Assembly: GCF_012933465.1 (NCBI RefSeq)
Contig: NZ_JABBND010000002.1
Location: 248,001-312,000 of the forward strand
DNA: 64,000 nt
Direction: 5' to 3'
Origin: Actinomycetospora sp. TBRC 11914
GTDB taxonomy: Bacteria > Actinomycetota > Actinomycetes > Mycobacteriales > Pseudonocardiaceae
Shown: piece after piece, positions 54,121 to 64,000 of the stretch
Position numbering within the stretch: the first letter of the stretch is position 1
How the letters are laid out: every line of letters begins with the position of its first letter
Made by a program: the position numbers and the translations under genes
Notes under the pieces: model-generated
Databases searched by the model: none
The model's input: only the letters and a program-made list of their open reading frames with translations
What the model was told of the DNA's origin: nothing

Positions 54121-54930
54121 GTGAGCGTCCTGGAGAAGATCCTCGAGGGGGTCCGAGCCGACCTCGCGGACCGCGAGGCCGCCGTCCCGTTCGACCAGGT
54201 CAAGGCCGCCGCGGCCGCGGCGCCGCCGCCCAAGGACGCGCTCGCCGCGCTGCAGGGCCAGGGCATCGGCGTCATCGCGGAGGTCAAGCGGGCCTCGCCC
54301 TCGCGGGGCCACATGGTCGACATCCCCGACCCGGCCAAGCTCGCCCGCCAGTACGTCGAGGGCGGCGCGCGGGTGATCAGCGTCCTCACCGAGCAGCGCC
54401 TGTTCGAGGGGTCGCTGACCGACCTCGACGAGGTCCGCGCCGCGGTGGACATCCCCGTGCTGCGCAAGGACTTCGTCGTCGGGACCTACCAGGTGCACGA
54501 GGCCCGCGCGCACGGCGCGGACCTGGTGCTGCTGATGTGCTCGGTGCTCGAGCAGAACGCCCTCGACGCCCTGGTCGACCGTGTCCACTCGCTCGGGATG
54601 ACGGCGCTGGTCGAGATCCACGACGAGTTCGAGGCCGACATGGCGCTGCAGGCGGGCGCCAAGCTGGTCGGCATCAACGCGCGGGACCTCAAGACCCTCG
54701 AGGTCGACCGCACCGTCTTCAGCCGGCTCGCCCCGGGCCTGCCCGGCGAGGTGCTGCGCGTGGCCGAGTCCGGGGTGCGCGGGCCGGGCGACCTCATGAC
54801 CTACGCGGGGCTGGGCGCCGATGCGGTGCTGGTCGGGGAGTCGATGGCCACGGCCGAGGACCCCCGCGCCGCCGTGCGCCAGCTGGTGACGGCCGGGTCG
54901 CACCCGGCGTGCCCGAAGCCCGCCCGCTGA
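54121..54930 (+). CDS. trpC: Indole-3-glycerol phosphate synthase
   Basis: 269 aa from a GTG at 54121. TIM barrel closing the indole ring from CdRP. Motifs: [51 protein letters not shown] (catalytic Lys), [13 protein letters not shown] and [11 protein letters not shown]. The N-terminus [19 protein letters not shown] matches the usual start. An upstream GTG at 54076 would add 15 residues without conservation. It is monofunctional, with no TrpF domain, in line with PriA doing that step. Confidence 0.95.
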   Translation: MSVLEKILEGVRADLADREAAVPFDQVKAAAAAAPPPKDALAALQGQGIGVIAEVKRASPSRGHMVDIPDPAKLARQYVEGGARVISVLTEQRLFEGSLTDLDEVRAAVDIPVLRKDFVVGTYQVHEARAHGADLVLLMCSVLEQNALDALVDRVHSLGMTALVEIHDEFEADMALQAGAKLVGINARDLKTLEVDRTVFSRLAPGLPGEVLRVAESGVRGPGDLMTYAGLGADAVLVGESMATAEDPRAAVRQLVTAGSHPACPKPAR

Positions 54931-54958
54931 CGGCGCGCCACCGGAGAGGGACCCCAGC

Positions 54959-56266
54959 ATGAGCACCACCCCCGGCGGACTGCCCCCCGCGAGCGCCGGT
55001 CTCGCCGAGCACGGGCACAACCCGGACGCCGGCGGCCACTTCGGCCGCTACGGCGGACGGTTCATGCCCGAGGCGCTGATCGCCGCGGTCGACGAGGTGG
55101 CCGCGGAGTACGACAAGGCCCGCCACGACCCGGAGTTCCTCGCCGAGCTCGACCGGCTGCAGCGTGACTACGCGGGACGGCCCAGCCCCGTCACCGACGC
55201 GCGCCGGCTCTCCGAGCACGCGGGCGGTGCCCGCGTCCTGCTCAAGCGCGAGGACCTCAACCACACCGGCTCCCACAAGATCAACAACGTGCTGGGCCAG
55301 GCGCTGCTCACCAAGCGCATGGGCAAGACGCGGGTGATCGCCGAGACCGGCGCGGGCCAGCACGGCGTCGCGACCGCGACCGCCGCGGCGCTGCTCGGTC
55401 TCGACTGCGTGGTCTACATGGGCGAGGTCGACACCGAGCGGCAGGCCCTCAACGTGGCCCGGATGCGGCTGCTCGGCGCCGAGGTCGTCCCGGTCACCAC
55501 CGGCTCGCGGACCCTCAAGGACGCGCTCAACGAGGCCTACCGCGACTGGGTCGCGAGCGTCGAGCACACCCACTACGTGCTCGGCACCGCCGCCGGTCCG
55601 CACCCGTTCCCGATGATGGTCCGCGACTTCCACCGGGTGATCGGGCTCGAGGCGCGGGCCCAGGTCCTCGAGCAGTACGGCCGGCTCCCCGACGCGGTGC
55701 TCGCCTGCGTGGGCGGCGGGTCGAACGCCATCGGCATCTTCCACCCGTTCCTCGACGACACCGCGGTGCGCCTCGTGGGGTGCGAGGCCGCCGGTGACGG
55801 CGTCGACACCGGCCGCCACGCGGCCTCGATCACCGGCGGCAGCGTCGGCGCGCTCCACGGCGCGCTCACCTACGTGCTGCAGGACGAGGACGGGCAGACC
55901 ATCGAGTCGCACTCGATCTCGGCGGGCCTCGACTATCCCGGCGTCGGGCCGGAGCACTCGTTCCTGCGCGACGTCGGGCGCGCGGAGTACGTCCCGGTCA
56001 CCGACGCCGAGGCGATGGACGCGTTCCGGCTGCTCTGCCGGACCGAGGGCATCATCCCCGCGATCGAGTCGGCGCACGCCGTCGCCGGCGCCGTCCGGCT
56101 CGGCCGGGAGCTCGGCCCCGACGCGACGCTGCTGGTGAACCTCTCGGGCCGCGGCGACAAGGACGTCGACACCGCCGCCCGGTGGTTCGACGTCGTCGAC
56201 CCGGCGTCGCTGCCGACCGAGGAGCCGCCCGCGGACGACGCCGGCGCGGGGGAGCGGGAGCTGTGA
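54959..56266 (+). CDS. trpB: Tryptophan synthase beta subunit
   Basis: 435 aa. PLP-dependent condensation of indole and serine. PLP Lys107 is in [20 protein letters not shown], the phosphate-binding [10 protein letters not shown] follows, the catalytic Glu is in [20 protein letters not shown], and the C-terminal NLSGRGDKD loop is present. N-terminal extension of ~25 residues ([21 protein letters not shown]). GAGAGGG lies before the ATG. It overlaps trpA by 4 nt (GTGA). Confidence 0.97.
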   Translation: MSTTPGGLPPASAGLAEHGHNPDAGGHFGRYGGRFMPEALIAAVDEVAAEYDKARHDPEFLAELDRLQRDYAGRPSPVTDARRLSEHAGGARVLLKREDLNHTGSHKINNVLGQALLTKRMGKTRVIAETGAGQHGVATATAAALLGLDCVVYMGEVDTERQALNVARMRLLGAEVVPVTTGSRTLKDALNEAYRDWVASVEHTHYVLGTAAGPHPFPMMVRDFHRVIGLEARAQVLEQYGRLPDAVLACVGGGSNAIGIFHPFLDDTAVRLVGCEAAGDGVDTGRHAASITGGSVGALHGALTYVLQDEDGQTIESHSISAGLDYPGVGPEHSFLRDVGRAEYVPVTDAEAMDAFRLLCRTEGIIPAIESAHAVAGAVRLGRELGPDATLLVNLSGRGDKDVDTAARWFDVVDPASLPTEEPPADDAGAGEREL

Positions 56267-57087
56267 CCGTCACCCAGCCGGGCGGCAGCACCGGGCTCAC
56301 CGTCCTCGACGAGGTCTTCACGACGGCGCGGGCCGAGTCCCGCGCCGCGCTCATCGCCTACCTGCCCGCCGGCTACCCGACGGTGGCCGGCTCCACCGGG
56401 CTGCTCACGCAGGCCCTCGACGCCGGCGCGGACCTCGTCGAGGTCGGCCTGCCCTACTCCGACCCGGTACTCGACGGCCCGGTGATCCAGCACGCGGTCG
56501 ACACCGCCCTGCGCGGGGGGGTGCGCGTGCGCGACACGCTCTCCGTGGTCGAGACCCTCGCCGCCCGGGGCGGACGCGCGGTCGTCATGACCTACTGGAA
56601 CCCGGTGCTGCGCTACGGGCCCGAGGCGTTCGCGCGCGACCTCGCGGCGGCCGGCGGGCTCGGGGTCATCACCCCCGACCTGGTGCCCGACGAGGAGCAC
56701 GGCTGGCTCGCGGCGACCGAGGCCCACGGGATCGCCCCGATCTTCCTGATCGCGCCGTCCTCCACCGAGCAGCGGATCGCCTCCACGACGGCGGTGACCC
56801 GCGGGTTCCTCTACGCGGCGTCGACGATGGGTGTCACGGGCGCGCGCGACGCCGTCTCCGACACCGCCCGCACGCTGGTGGAGCGGGCGCGGCGGCACAC
56901 CGACCTGCCGGTGGGGGTGGGGCTCGGCGTGCGGTCGGGCGGCCAGGCCGCCGAGGTCGCGTCGTTCGCGGACGGGGTGATCGTCGGGTCGGCGCTGGTG
57001 TCGGCGGCCGAGCACGGGCGGGCCGCGGTGGCCCGGCTGACCAGCGAGCTCGCCGCCGGGGTGCGGGGCAACCACACCGGCCGCTGA
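56263..57087 (+). CDS. trpA: Tryptophan synthase alpha subunit
   Basis: 274 aa TIM barrel cleaving indole-3-glycerol phosphate. Catalytic Glu60 ([13 protein letters not shown]) and Asp71 (LDGPVIQ) are present, as are AYLPAGYPT and the phosphate-binding GVGLGVRSG and VIVGSALV segments. It starts with a GTG overlapping the trpB stop, so the alpha and beta subunits are coupled. A small hairpin follows, and then the leaderless lgt. Confidence 0.96.
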   Translation: MTVTQPGGSTGLTVLDEVFTTARAESRAALIAYLPAGYPTVAGSTGLLTQALDAGADLVEVGLPYSDPVLDGPVIQHAVDTALRGGVRVRDTLSVVETLAARGGRAVVMTYWNPVLRYGPEAFARDLAAAGGLGVITPDLVPDEEHGWLAATEAHGIAPIFLIAPSSTEQRIASTTAVTRGFLYAASTMGVTGARDAVSDTARTLVERARRHTDLPVGVGLGVRSGGQAAEVASFADGVIVGSALVSAAEHGRAAVARLTSELAAGVRGNHTGR

Positions 57088-57090
57088 GCG

Positions 57091-57103
57091 GGGACTCGGT
57101 CCC
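57091..57103 (+). terminator. Weak hairpin after trpA
   Basis: GGGAC-TCG-GTCCC starts 4 nt after the trpA stop, extendable with a bulge to GCGGGGAC/GTCCCGC. There is no U-tract. A 183-bp gap without genes follows up to lgt. Confidence 0.3.
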
Positions 57104-57258
57104 GCCCACCCGCCCTCGATCAGGAGCTCGGGAGGCACCTCCGGGCGGCGCGTGACCTGCGTGTTGTGCCCCTCGCGGCCCGGACACCGAGGCAGGCCGC
57201 CCCGCACGCCCGGCCGCCCCGCCGACCCCGCCTCACCGCGGATGTCGGGGTGCCCCGA

Positions 57259-57264
57259 TAGCCT
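57259..57264 (+). promoter_or_regulatory. -10 box for leaderless lgt
   Basis: TAGCCT, 6 nt before the lgt GTG at 57271. Confidence 0.55.
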
Positions 57265-57270
57265 CGGGCC

Positions 57271-58398
57271 GTGCTCGCAGCGATGCTCCCGGCGACGATC
57301 CCCAGCCCGCCCCAGGGCGTGTGGCACGTCGGCCCCGTCCCGCTGCGGGCCTACGCGCTCTGCATCATCGTCGGGATCCTCGTCGCGGTCTGGCTGACCG
57401 ACCGGCGGTTCGTCGCCCGCGGGGGCGCGCCCGGCTTCGTCGTCGACGTGGCGGTGTGGGCGGTGCCGTTCGGGCTGATCGGCGGGCGGCTCTACCACCT
57501 CGCGACCGACTGGCGCACCTACTTCGGCCCGGGCGGTGACCCGGTCGCCGCGCTCTACGTCTGGAACGGCGGCCTCGGGATCTGGGGCGCGATCGCGCTC
57601 GGCGCCGTAGGTGCCTGGATCGCCTGCCGGCGCCGCGGGGTGCCGCTCACGGCCTTCGCCGACGCGGCCGCGCCCGGGATCGTGCTGGCGCAGGGGATCG
57701 GTCGACTGGGGAACTGGTTCAACCAGGAGCTCTACGGCGCCCCGACCACCCTGCCGTGGGGCCTGGAGATCTACCGCCGGGTCGACCCGGTCACCGGGGC
57801 GCCGGACAACCTCGGCGGCGTCGCGCTCGACCGCACGCCCGTCGAGATCGTGCAGCCGACCTTCCTCTACGAGCTCGTCTGGGACGTCCTCGTGGCGATC
57901 CTCGTCGTGGTGCTCGACCGTCGCCTCACACTCTCCCGCGGCCGCGCCTTCGCGCTGTACGTCGCGGGCTACACCGCCGGGCGCTTCGTCATCGAGCTGC
58001 TGCGCACCGATCCCGCCACCCGGGTGTTCGGCGACGTGCGGATCAACGTCGTGGTCGCCGGGGTCGTGTTCGTCGTGGCCCTGGTCTACCTGCTCGTCGT
58101 CCGCGGCCCGCGGGAGGACCTGTCCGCGTCGATGGGGCCGGAACCCGGTTCGGCGTCCGGGGGGTCGGGTACGCCCGGGCATGTGAGCGCCGACCACCAG
58201 CACGCCGGGCCCGAGACCGATGACCGCCGCGGACCCGACGACGCGCAGAGCGCTCGGGAGAACCGGCAGGACGCCGCGGCGCCGGACAAGGACACCAGCC
58301 ACGGCGCGGGGGAACCCTCCGGGGTCGACGCCGAGCCCGAGGGGACCATGGACCAGGAGGACGCCCCGGCCGAGCCACCGTCGGCCGCCCGCGGCTGA
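57271..58398 (+). CDS. lgt: Prolipoprotein diacylglyceryl transferase
   Basis: 375 aa. Adds diacylglycerol to the lipobox cysteine of prelipoproteins at the membrane. Seven helices occupy residues ~20–280. Signature segments: the Lgt box GIGRLGNWFNQELYG, GGRLYHLATDW, YVWNGGLGIWGAI (with the conserved region around it) and ELLRTDPATRVFGDVRIN. A ~95-residue acidic, disordered C-terminal tail (from ~282) is an actinobacterial extension. The GTG at 57271 fits leaderless transcription and the conserved start. It sits after trpA as in mycobacteria. Confidence 0.95.
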   Translation: MLAAMLPATIPSPPQGVWHVGPVPLRAYALCIIVGILVAVWLTDRRFVARGGAPGFVVDVAVWAVPFGLIGGRLYHLATDWRTYFGPGGDPVAALYVWNGGLGIWGAIALGAVGAWIACRRRGVPLTAFADAAAPGIVLAQGIGRLGNWFNQELYGAPTTLPWGLEIYRRVDPVTGAPDNLGGVALDRTPVEIVQPTFLYELVWDVLVAILVVVLDRRLTLSRGRAFALYVAGYTAGRFVIELLRTDPATRVFGDVRINVVVAGVVFVVALVYLLVVRGPREDLSASMGPEPGSASGGSGTPGHVSADHQHAGPETDDRRGPDDAQSARENRQDAAAPDKDTSHGAGEPSGVDAEPEGTMDQEDAPAEPPSAARG

Positions 58399-58412
58399 CC
58401 CCGCGGAACACC

Positions 58413-58465
58413 CCCGGGACGCGGAGGTCACGCTCCGCGTCCGGGCCCTCCGGGCTCCCGGAGGG
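58413..58465 (+). terminator. Double hairpin after lgt
   Basis: GGACGCGGAG (58417–58426) pairs with CTCCGCGTCC (58433–58442). A second stem, CCCTCCGGG/CCCGGAGGG (58446–58465), follows at once. There is no U-tract, as is common for actinobacterial terminators. Confidence 0.6.
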
Positions 58466-58466
58466 C

Positions 58467-58682
58467 TAGACTCGATCGACGGTGCGGAACGTCGGGGTCC
58501 CGCACCGATCCCGCCGGTGTCCGGGTCCTCGAGGACCCGTTCCGCCGCGGCGTCTCCAGGGCCATCGTCGTCCCCGGGCACCCGTCGAGCCAGACCACCT
58601 CCCGGCTCGCCGTCCCACCACCGGCTCGCGACGACCGTGGCGGACCGAGCTCCGCCCTGCTCCCACCGAGGAGGCGCCCACC
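58467..58682 (+). promoter_or_regulatory. gltB promoter and ~200-nt structured leader
   Basis: TAGACT (58467–58472) is a probable -10. The leader contains a CGGTGCGG/CCGCACCG stem (58479–~58507) and the perfect 16-bp palindrome GGGTCCTC/GAGGACCC (58523–58538). It ends with GAGGAGG 9 nt before the GTG. A regulatory RNA is possible; no known class is recognised. Confidence 0.4.
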
Positions 58683-61600
58683 GTGCTGTTCTCCACCAAC
58701 CCCGGCCCGCAGGGGCTGTACGACCCGGCGTTCGAGCACGACGCGTGCGGGGTCGGCGCGGTCGCGAGCACGACGGGGCGTCGCAGCCACGCGATCGTGG
58801 CCGACGCCCTGCAGGTGCTGCACAACCTGGACCACCGGGGGGCCGCCGGCAGCGAGCCCACCAGCGGTGACGGCGCGGGCATCCTGGTGCAGCTCCCCGA
58901 CGAGCTGCTGCGCGCGACCGTCGGGTGCGCCCTGCCCGAGCCGCGCCCCAGCGAGGACGGCGGCGCCCCGGTGCACGCCTACGCCGCCGGCGTGGTCTTC
59001 CTCCCGGCCGACGACGACGGGCACGCCAAGGCGGTCTCGCTGTTCGAGCGGATCACCGCCGAGGAGGGCCTCGAGGTCCTGTGCTGGCGGGACGTGCCGA
59101 CCGACCCCGAGGGCGCCGACGTCGGCTCCGTCGCCCGGTCGGCGATGCCCCGCTTCGCCCAGGTCCTGGTCGCGCACCCCGAGCGGGCGCTCGCCGGCAT
59201 CGAGCTCGACCGCATCGCCTACCTCGTGCGCAAGCGCGCCGAGCGCGAGTCCGGCGAGCAGGGCTGCGGGCTCTACGTCGCGTCGCTGTCCAGCCGGACG
59301 ATGACCTACAAGGGCATGCTGACGACCGACCAGCTGCCGCTGTTCTTCCCGGACCTGCGCGACGAGCGGCTGGTCAGCGCGATCGCCGTCGTGCACAGCC
59401 GGTTCTCGACCAACACCTTCCCGAGCTGGCCGCTGGCGCACCCGTACCGGACCATGGCGCACAACGGCGAGATCAACACCGTCCGCGGCAACCGGAACCG
59501 GATGCGGGCCCGCGAGGCGCTGCTGGGCACCGACCTCTTCCCCGGCGATCTGCAGCGGGCGATGCCGGTGTGCCCGGAGGACGCCTCCGACTCGGCGAGC
59601 TTCGACGAGGTGCTCGAGCTGCTCTCGCTGGGCGGGCGCACGCTGCCGCACGCGGTGATGATGATGATGCCCGAGGCGTGGGAGAACCACGCCGAGATGC
59701 CCACCGACCAGCGGGACTTCTACCGGTTCCACTCCAGCCTCATGGAGCCGTGGGACGGGCCGGCGGCGGTGGTGTTCAGCGATGGCACGCTGCTGGGCGC
59801 CACCCTCGATCGCAACGGCCTGCGCCCGTGCCGCTGGTGGCACCTGGCCGACGACCGCGTCGTGCTCGCCAGCGAGTCCGGCGTGCTCGACGTCGAGCCC
59901 GCGCAGGTCGTGGCCAAGGGCCGCCTGCGCCCGGGCCGGATGTTCCTGGTCGACACGCGGGCCGGCGGCATCGTCGACGATGACGCCTACAAGTCCGAGC
60001 TGGCCGCCGAGCACCCCTACGGCGAGTGGCTGCACGCCGGTCTCGTGCGCCTCGAGGAGCTCCGCGAGCGCGAGCACGTGGTGCACACCCACGAGTCGGT
60101 GGTGCGCCGCCAGCAGACCTTCGGCTACACCGAGGAGGAGATGCGGATCCTCCTCGCGCCGATGGCCACCACCGGCGCCGAGCCGCTCGGCTCGATGGGC
60201 ACCGACACCCCCACCGCCGCGCTCTCCCGGCGCTCCCGGCTGCTCTACGACTACTTCGTCCAGCTGTTCGCGCAGGTCACCAACCCGCCCCTGGACGCGA
60301 TCCGCGAGGAGCTCGTCACCTGTATGGCGCGCCCCATCGGCGCGGAACAGAACCTCTTCCACCCGGGCCCGGCGTCGTGCCGCCAGATCGTGATGCCCTC
60401 CCCGGTCATCGACAACGACGAGCTCGCGAAGCTCATCCACATCGACGACGACGGCGACATGCCCGGCTTCGCCGCGACGGTCATCTCGGGGCTCTTCGAG
60501 GTCGACGGCGGCGCCGACGCCCTGGGCGAGGCGCTGGACCGGGTGCGCCGCGAGGCGAGCGAGGCGATCGCGGCGGGCAAGCGGATCCTGGTCCTCTCCG
60601 ATCGCGACTCCGACGTCCGGCGGGCGCCCATCCCGGCCCTGCTGCTGGTCTCGGCGGTGCACCACCACCTCGTCGCGACCCGGGAGCGCACCCAGGTCGC
60701 GCTCGTCGTCGAGTCCGGCGACGCCCGCGAGGTCCACCACATGGCGCTGCTGCTCTCGTTCGGGGCCGCCGCGATCAACCCCTACCTCGCGTTCGAGTCG
60801 ATCGAGGACATGATCACCTCGGGACAGCTGGAGCATCTCGAGGTGGACCAGGCGATCCGGAACTACGTGAAGGCCTGCGTCAAGGGCGTGCTCAAGGTGA
60901 TGTCCAAGATGGGCATCTCCACCGTCTCGGGCTACACCGCCGCGCAGGTCTTCGAGGCCGTCGGGCTCTCCCAGGAGTTCGTCGACGAGTACTTCACCGG
61001 CACCGCCTCGAAGCTGGGCGGGGGCGGCCTCGACGTCGTCGCCGAGGAGGCGGCGATCCGGCACCGGACGGCCTACCCGCCCAACCCGAGCGAGCGGGCG
61101 CACCGCGGGCTCGACGTCGGCGGGGAGTACGCCTACCGGCGCGAGGGCGAGCAGCACCTGTTCACCCCGGAGACGGTGTTCCTGCTCCAGCACTCCACGC
61201 GGACCAGGCAGCGCGACGTGTTCCGCCGCTACACCGCCGAGTGCGACCGCATCGCCGCGGAGGGCGGCCAGCTGCGGGGACTGCTGCGGTTCCGCTACGA
61301 GGACCGCACGCCGATCGACATCGACGAGGTCGAGCCGGCCACCGAGATCGTCAAACGGTTCGCCACCGGCGCGATGAGCTACGGCTCGATCTCCGCCGAG
61401 GCGCACACCGACCTCGCGATCGCGATGAACAACATCGGCGGCAAGTCGAACACCGGCGAGGGCGGCGAGGACCCGGTCCGGCTGTACGACCCGTCGAAGC
61501 GCTCCGCGATCAAGCAGGTCGCCTCGGGCCGTTTCGGGGTCACCAGCGAGTACCTCGTCAACGCCGACGACCTGCAGATCAAGATGGCGCAGGGCGCGAA

Positions 61601-63299
61601 GCCGGGCGAGGGCGGCCAACTGGCAGGCAAGAAGGTGTACCCGTGGATCGCCGAGGTCCGGTACTCGACGCCGGGCGTCGGGCTGATCTCCCCGCCACCG
61701 CACCACGACATCTACTCCATCGAGGACCTCAAGCAGCTCATCCACGACCTCAAGAACGCCAACGACCGCGCCCGGGTCCACGTCAAGCTGGTCAGCTCGG
61801 TCGGGGTCGGGACGGTGGCCGCCGGGGTGAGCAAGGCCCACGCCGACGTCGTGCTCATCTCCGGCTGGGACGGCGGGACGGGCGCCGCCCCGCTGACGAG
61901 CCTCAAGCACGCCGGGGCGCCGTGGGAGATCGGGCTCGCCGACACCCAGCAGACGCTCATGCTCAACGGCCTGCGCGACCGCATCTCGGTGCAGGTCGAC
62001 GGCGGCATGAAGACCGGGCGCGACGTCCTCGTCGGGATGCTGCTCGGCGCCGAGGAGTACGGTTTCTCGACCGCGCCCCTGGTGGTCAACGGCTGCATCA
62101 TGATGCGCGTCTGCCACCTCGACACCTGCCCGGTCGGCGTGGCCACGCAGAACCCCGAGCTGCGCAAGCGCTACACCGGCAAGCCGGAGTTCGTCGAGAA
62201 CTTCTTCTGGTTCGTCGCCGAGGAGGTCCGCGAATACCTCGCGGCGCTCGGCTTCCGCACCGTCGACGAGGCGATCGGCCACACCGAGCTCATCGACGCC
62301 GGGCAGGCGGTCGACAACTGGAAGGCCAAGGGCATCGACCTGGCGCCGCTCTTCACGGTGCCCGAGGTCCCCGAGGGCGCCTCGACCGACCGGCGCCGGA
62401 CGAAGTCCCAGGACCACGGCCTGGACAAGGCGCTCGACCGCACGCTGATCCAGCTGGCGGAGGGCGCGCTGGACGACGCGGTCCCGGTGCGCCTGGAGAT
62501 GCCGGTCCGCAACGTCAACCGCACCGTCGGGACCCTGCTCGGATCCGAGGTGACGCGCCGCTACGGCCGGGAGGGGCTCGCGGAGGACACGATCCACGTC
62601 GAGCTGACGGGGTCGGCCGGCCAGTCGTTCGGCGCGTTCCTCCCGCCCGGGATCACCCTGGACCTCGTCGGCGACGCCAACGACTACCTCGCCAAGGGCC
62701 TCTCCGGCGGCCGGGTGATCGTCCGGCCGCCCGAGGGCGCCCCCTTCACCAGGACGTCGAGCACCGGGACGTTCGAGGAGCTCGGGCACGACGAGGCGCA
62801 CACCATCGCCGGCAACGTCATCGCCTACGGCGCCACCGGGGGCGAGGTCTTCCTGCGCGGCCAGGTGGGGGAGCGGTTCTGCGTCCGGAACTCGGGCGCG
62901 CTGGCCGTCGTCGAGGGCGTCGGCGACCACGCCTGCGAGTACATGACCGGCGGCCGGGTCGTCGTGCTGGGGGCGACGGGGCGCAACCTCGCCGCCGGCA
63001 TGTCCGGGGGCATCGCGTTCGTCCACGACCTCCCGGAGGTCCGGGTGAACGCCGAGATGGTCGACCTGCTCGAGGTCGACGGCGAGGACGCCGAATGGCT
63101 GCGGCACGTCGTCGAGCGCCACCTCGAGTACACCGACTCGCCCAAGGCGGCCCGGCTGCTCGACGACTGGGACACCCAGGTCCGGCACTTCACCAAGGTC
63201 ATGCCGACCGACTTCCAGCGCGTCCTCGACGCGACCCAGCGCGCCCAGACCGAGGGCCGCGACCCCAACGAGGTGATCATGGAGGTGGCGGGTGGCTGA
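58683..63299 (+). CDS. gltB: Glutamate synthase large subunit (NADPH-type)
   Basis: 1538 aa, full length. Makes glutamate from glutamine and 2-oxoglutarate. A 21-residue propeptide precedes Cys22 (HDACGVGAV), which becomes the N-terminal glutaminase nucleophile. After the amidotransferase domain (~22–420) comes a central domain, then the FMN/Fe–S synthase domain. That domain has [50 protein letters not shown] and the 3Fe-4S cysteines [15 protein letters not shown]. The C-terminal GXGXG beta-helix repeats (GGRVVVLG) are present. A GAGGAGG site supports the GTG at 58683. It overlaps gltD by 8 nt. Confidence 0.97.
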   Translation: MLFSTNPGPQGLYDPAFEHDACGVGAVASTTGRRSHAIVADALQVLHNLDHRGAAGSEPTSGDGAGILVQLPDELLRATVGCALPEPRPSEDGGAPVHAYAAGVVFLPADDDGHAKAVSLFERITAEEGLEVLCWRDVPTDPEGADVGSVARSAMPRFAQVLVAHPERALAGIELDRIAYLVRKRAERESGEQGCGLYVASLSSRTMTYKGMLTTDQLPLFFPDLRDERLVSAIAVVHSRFSTNTFPSWPLAHPYRTMAHNGEINTVRGNRNRMRAREALLGTDLFPGDLQRAMPVCPEDASDSASFDEVLELLSLGGRTLPHAVMMMMPEAWENHAEMPTDQRDFYRFHSSLMEPWDGPAAVVFSDGTLLGATLDRNGLRPCRWWHLADDRVVLASESGVLDVEPAQVVAKGRLRPGRMFLVDTRAGGIVDDDAYKSELAAEHPYGEWLHAGLVRLEELREREHVVHTHESVVRRQQTFGYTEEEMRILLAPMATTGAEPLGSMGTDTPTAALSRRSRLLYDYFVQLFAQVTNPPLDAIREELVTCMARPIGAEQNLFHPGPASCRQIVMPSPVIDNDELAKLIHIDDDGDMPGFAATVISGLFEVDGGADALGEALDRVRREASEAIAAGKRILVLSDRDSDVRRAPIPALLLVSAVHHHLVATRERTQVALVVESGDAREVHHMALLLSFGAAAINPYLAFESIEDMITSGQLEHLEVDQAIRNYVKACVKGVLKVMSKMGISTVSGYTAAQVFEAVGLSQEFVDEYFTGTASKLGGGGLDVVAEEAAIRHRTAYPPNPSERAHRGLDVGGEYAYRREGEQHLFTPETVFLLQHSTRTRQRDVFRRYTAECDRIAAEGGQLRGLLRFRYEDRTPIDIDEVEPATEIVKRFATGAMSYGSISAEAHTDLAIAMNNIGGKSNTGEGGEDPVRLYDPSKRSAIKQVASGRFGVTSEYLVNADDLQIKMAQGAKPGEGGQLAGKKVYPWIAEVRYSTPGVGLISPPPHHDIYSIEDLKQLIHDLKNANDRARVHVKLVSSVGVGTVAAGVSKAHADVVLISGWDGGTGAAPLTSLKHAGAPWEIGLADTQQTLMLNGLRDRISVQVDGGMKTGRDVLVGMLLGAEEYGFSTAPLVVNGCIMMRVCHLDTCPVGVATQNPELRKRYTGKPEFVENFFWFVAEEVREYLAALGFRTVDEAIGHTELIDAGQAVDNWKAKGIDLAPLFTVPEVPEGASTDRRRTKSQDHGLDKALDRTLIQLAEGALDDAVPVRLEMPVRNVNRTVGTLLGSEVTRRYGREGLAEDTIHVELTGSAGQSFGAFLPPGITLDLVGDANDYLAKGLSGGRVIVRPPEGAPFTRTSSTGTFEELGHDEAHTIAGNVIAYGATGGEVFLRGQVGERFCVRNSGALAVVEGVGDHACEYMTGGRVVVLGATGRNLAAGMSGGIAFVHDLPEVRVNAEMVDLLEVDGEDAEWLRHVVERHLEYTDSPKAARLLDDWDTQVRHFTKVMPTDFQRVLDATQRAQTEGRDPNEVIMEVAGG

Positions 63300-64000
63300 C
63301 CCCCGCGGGTTCCTCACCCACGAGCGCGAGGACAACCCCAAGCGGCCCGTCGAGGAGCGCCGCGCCGACTGGCACGAGGTCTACGCGCCGGTCACCGACC
63401 CCGACGTCGAGGCCGAGACGCGCCGGCAGGCGGCGCGCTGCATGGACTGCGGCATCCCGTTCTGCCACTCCGGCTCGGCGGGCTGCCCGCTGGGCAACCT
63501 CATCCCCGAGTGGAACGACTTCGTCCGGCTCGGTGAGTGGGGCCGGGCCTCGGAGCGGCTGCACGCCACCAACAACTTCCCGGAGTTCACCGGCGCGCTG
63601 TGCCCGGCGCCCTGCCAGGAGGCGTGCGTCCTCTCGATCACCGAGCAGCCCGGGTCGGTGGCGATCAAGCGGGTCGAGTGGTCGATCGCCGAGGTCGCGT
63701 GGCGTGACGGCCACGTCGCCCCGCAGCCGGCCACGGAAGCGTCGGGCAAGCGGGTCGCCGTCGTCGGATCCGGCCCGGCCGGGCTCGCGGCGGCGCAGCA
63801 GCTCACCCGCGCCGGTCACGAGGTGACGGTGTACGAGCGCGACGACCGCCTCGGCGGCCTGATGCGCTACGGCATCCCCGAGTTCAAGTTCGAGAAGTGG
63901 GAGCTCGACCGGCGGCTGGAGCAGATGCGTGCCGAGGGCACCCGCTTCGTCGTGAACTGCGAGGTCGGCGGCGACGGGGCGTCGGCCCTGCCCGTGGAGC
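63292..64000 (+). CDS. gltD: Glutamate synthase small subunit, N-terminal part (continues beyond window)
   Basis: 236 residues visible, 3' end outside the window. It transfers electrons from NADPH through FAD and two 4Fe-4S clusters to GltB. Cluster cysteines are in [20 protein letters not shown] and CPAPCQEAC. The FAD-binding motif is [21 protein letters not shown] followed by [20 protein letters not shown], the classic GltD signature. The GTG at 63292 lies 8 nt inside gltB, after GGAGG at 63281. Truncation is due only to the window edge. Confidence 0.95.
   Translation, partial: MADPRGFLTHEREDNPKRPVEERRADWHEVYAPVTDPDVEAETRRQAARCMDCGIPFCHSGSAGCPLGNLIPEWNDFVRLGEWGRASERLHATNNFPEFTGALCPAPCQEACVLSITEQPGSVAIKRVEWSIAEVAWRDGHVAPQPATEASGKRVAVVGSGPAGLAAAQQLTRAGHEVTVYERDDRLGGLMRYGIPEFKFEKWELDRRLEQMRAEGTRFVVNCEVGGDGASALPVE

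Noticed and set aside
57605..57622. GTAGGTGCC inside lgt as another piece of repeat A
   Set aside because: Short match inside a conserved coding region with no palindromic partner; likely chance.

Overview
The window is very GC-rich, coding-dense chromosomal DNA with frequent GTG starts and 4-nt GTGA/ATGA gene overlaps. The family content (PriA-type HisA, the TIGR02234 protein inside the trp operon, UdgX, an SCO6745-family protein, ECF42 with DGPF proteins, TypA) and the order his–trp–lgt point to an actinobacterium. Pseudonocardiales is my best guess; that rank is inference from gene style, not proof.

Layout. 0–4 kb: 3' end of uvrB, a convergent UdgX-like uracil-DNA enzyme, and an AcoR-type GAF regulator next to a zinc 2,3-butanediol-type dehydrogenase. 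4–10 kb: a small cysteine-containing protein behind a structured leader, a heterodimeric ABC exporter whose two ATPase halves have lost complementary motifs, and a short two-AAA+ Clp ATPase. 10.1–11.5 kb: an IS481-type element inserted in the middle of a perfect palindrome. 11.5–16.2 kb: glmS with a small partner gene, then two divergent citrate synthases, one carrying an N-terminal HTH. 16.2–24.7 kb: two ABC-2 type export modules flanking a TerC-family gene that sits behind a yybP-ykoY (Mn2+) riboswitch. One of these ATPases is fused through a membrane helix to a secreted serine hydrolase. 24.8–34.5 kb: DyP peroxidase, secreted lipase-like protein, SCO6745-family protein, an atypical-composition membrane gene bracketed by 52-bp repeats, an FAD oxidoreductase, typA, a CDF transporter and other membrane proteins. 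34.5–37.7 kb: gnd, a GH12 endoglucanase and an FMN reductase.

37.7–64 kb is the amino-acid biosynthesis half: hisD-hisC, then (after an XRE-cupin regulator and a thioredoxin-reductase-like/methyltransferase fusion) hisB, hisH, an inserted DGPF-DGPF-ECF42 module, priA/hisA, hisF and hisI. A DUF4177 gene and a LysR/EamA pair follow, then trpE-TIGR02234-trpC-trpB-trpA, lgt, gltB and the start of gltD. No trpF is seen in the trp cluster, which fits a bifunctional PriA. hisG, hisE and trpD are not in the window.

Two genome-style signals stand out. First, several families of long palindromes sit at gene ends: A, GTGAGCA…TGCTCAC with a TATA core; B, 46-bp GAGTGG…CCACTC in pairs; C, 52 bp; plus single copies D and E. 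Family A often supplies the stop codon of the preceding gene. Second, many genes begin exactly 6–7 nt after a TANNNT box, the signature of leaderless transcription. No CRISPR array, prophage or tRNA gene was recognised.
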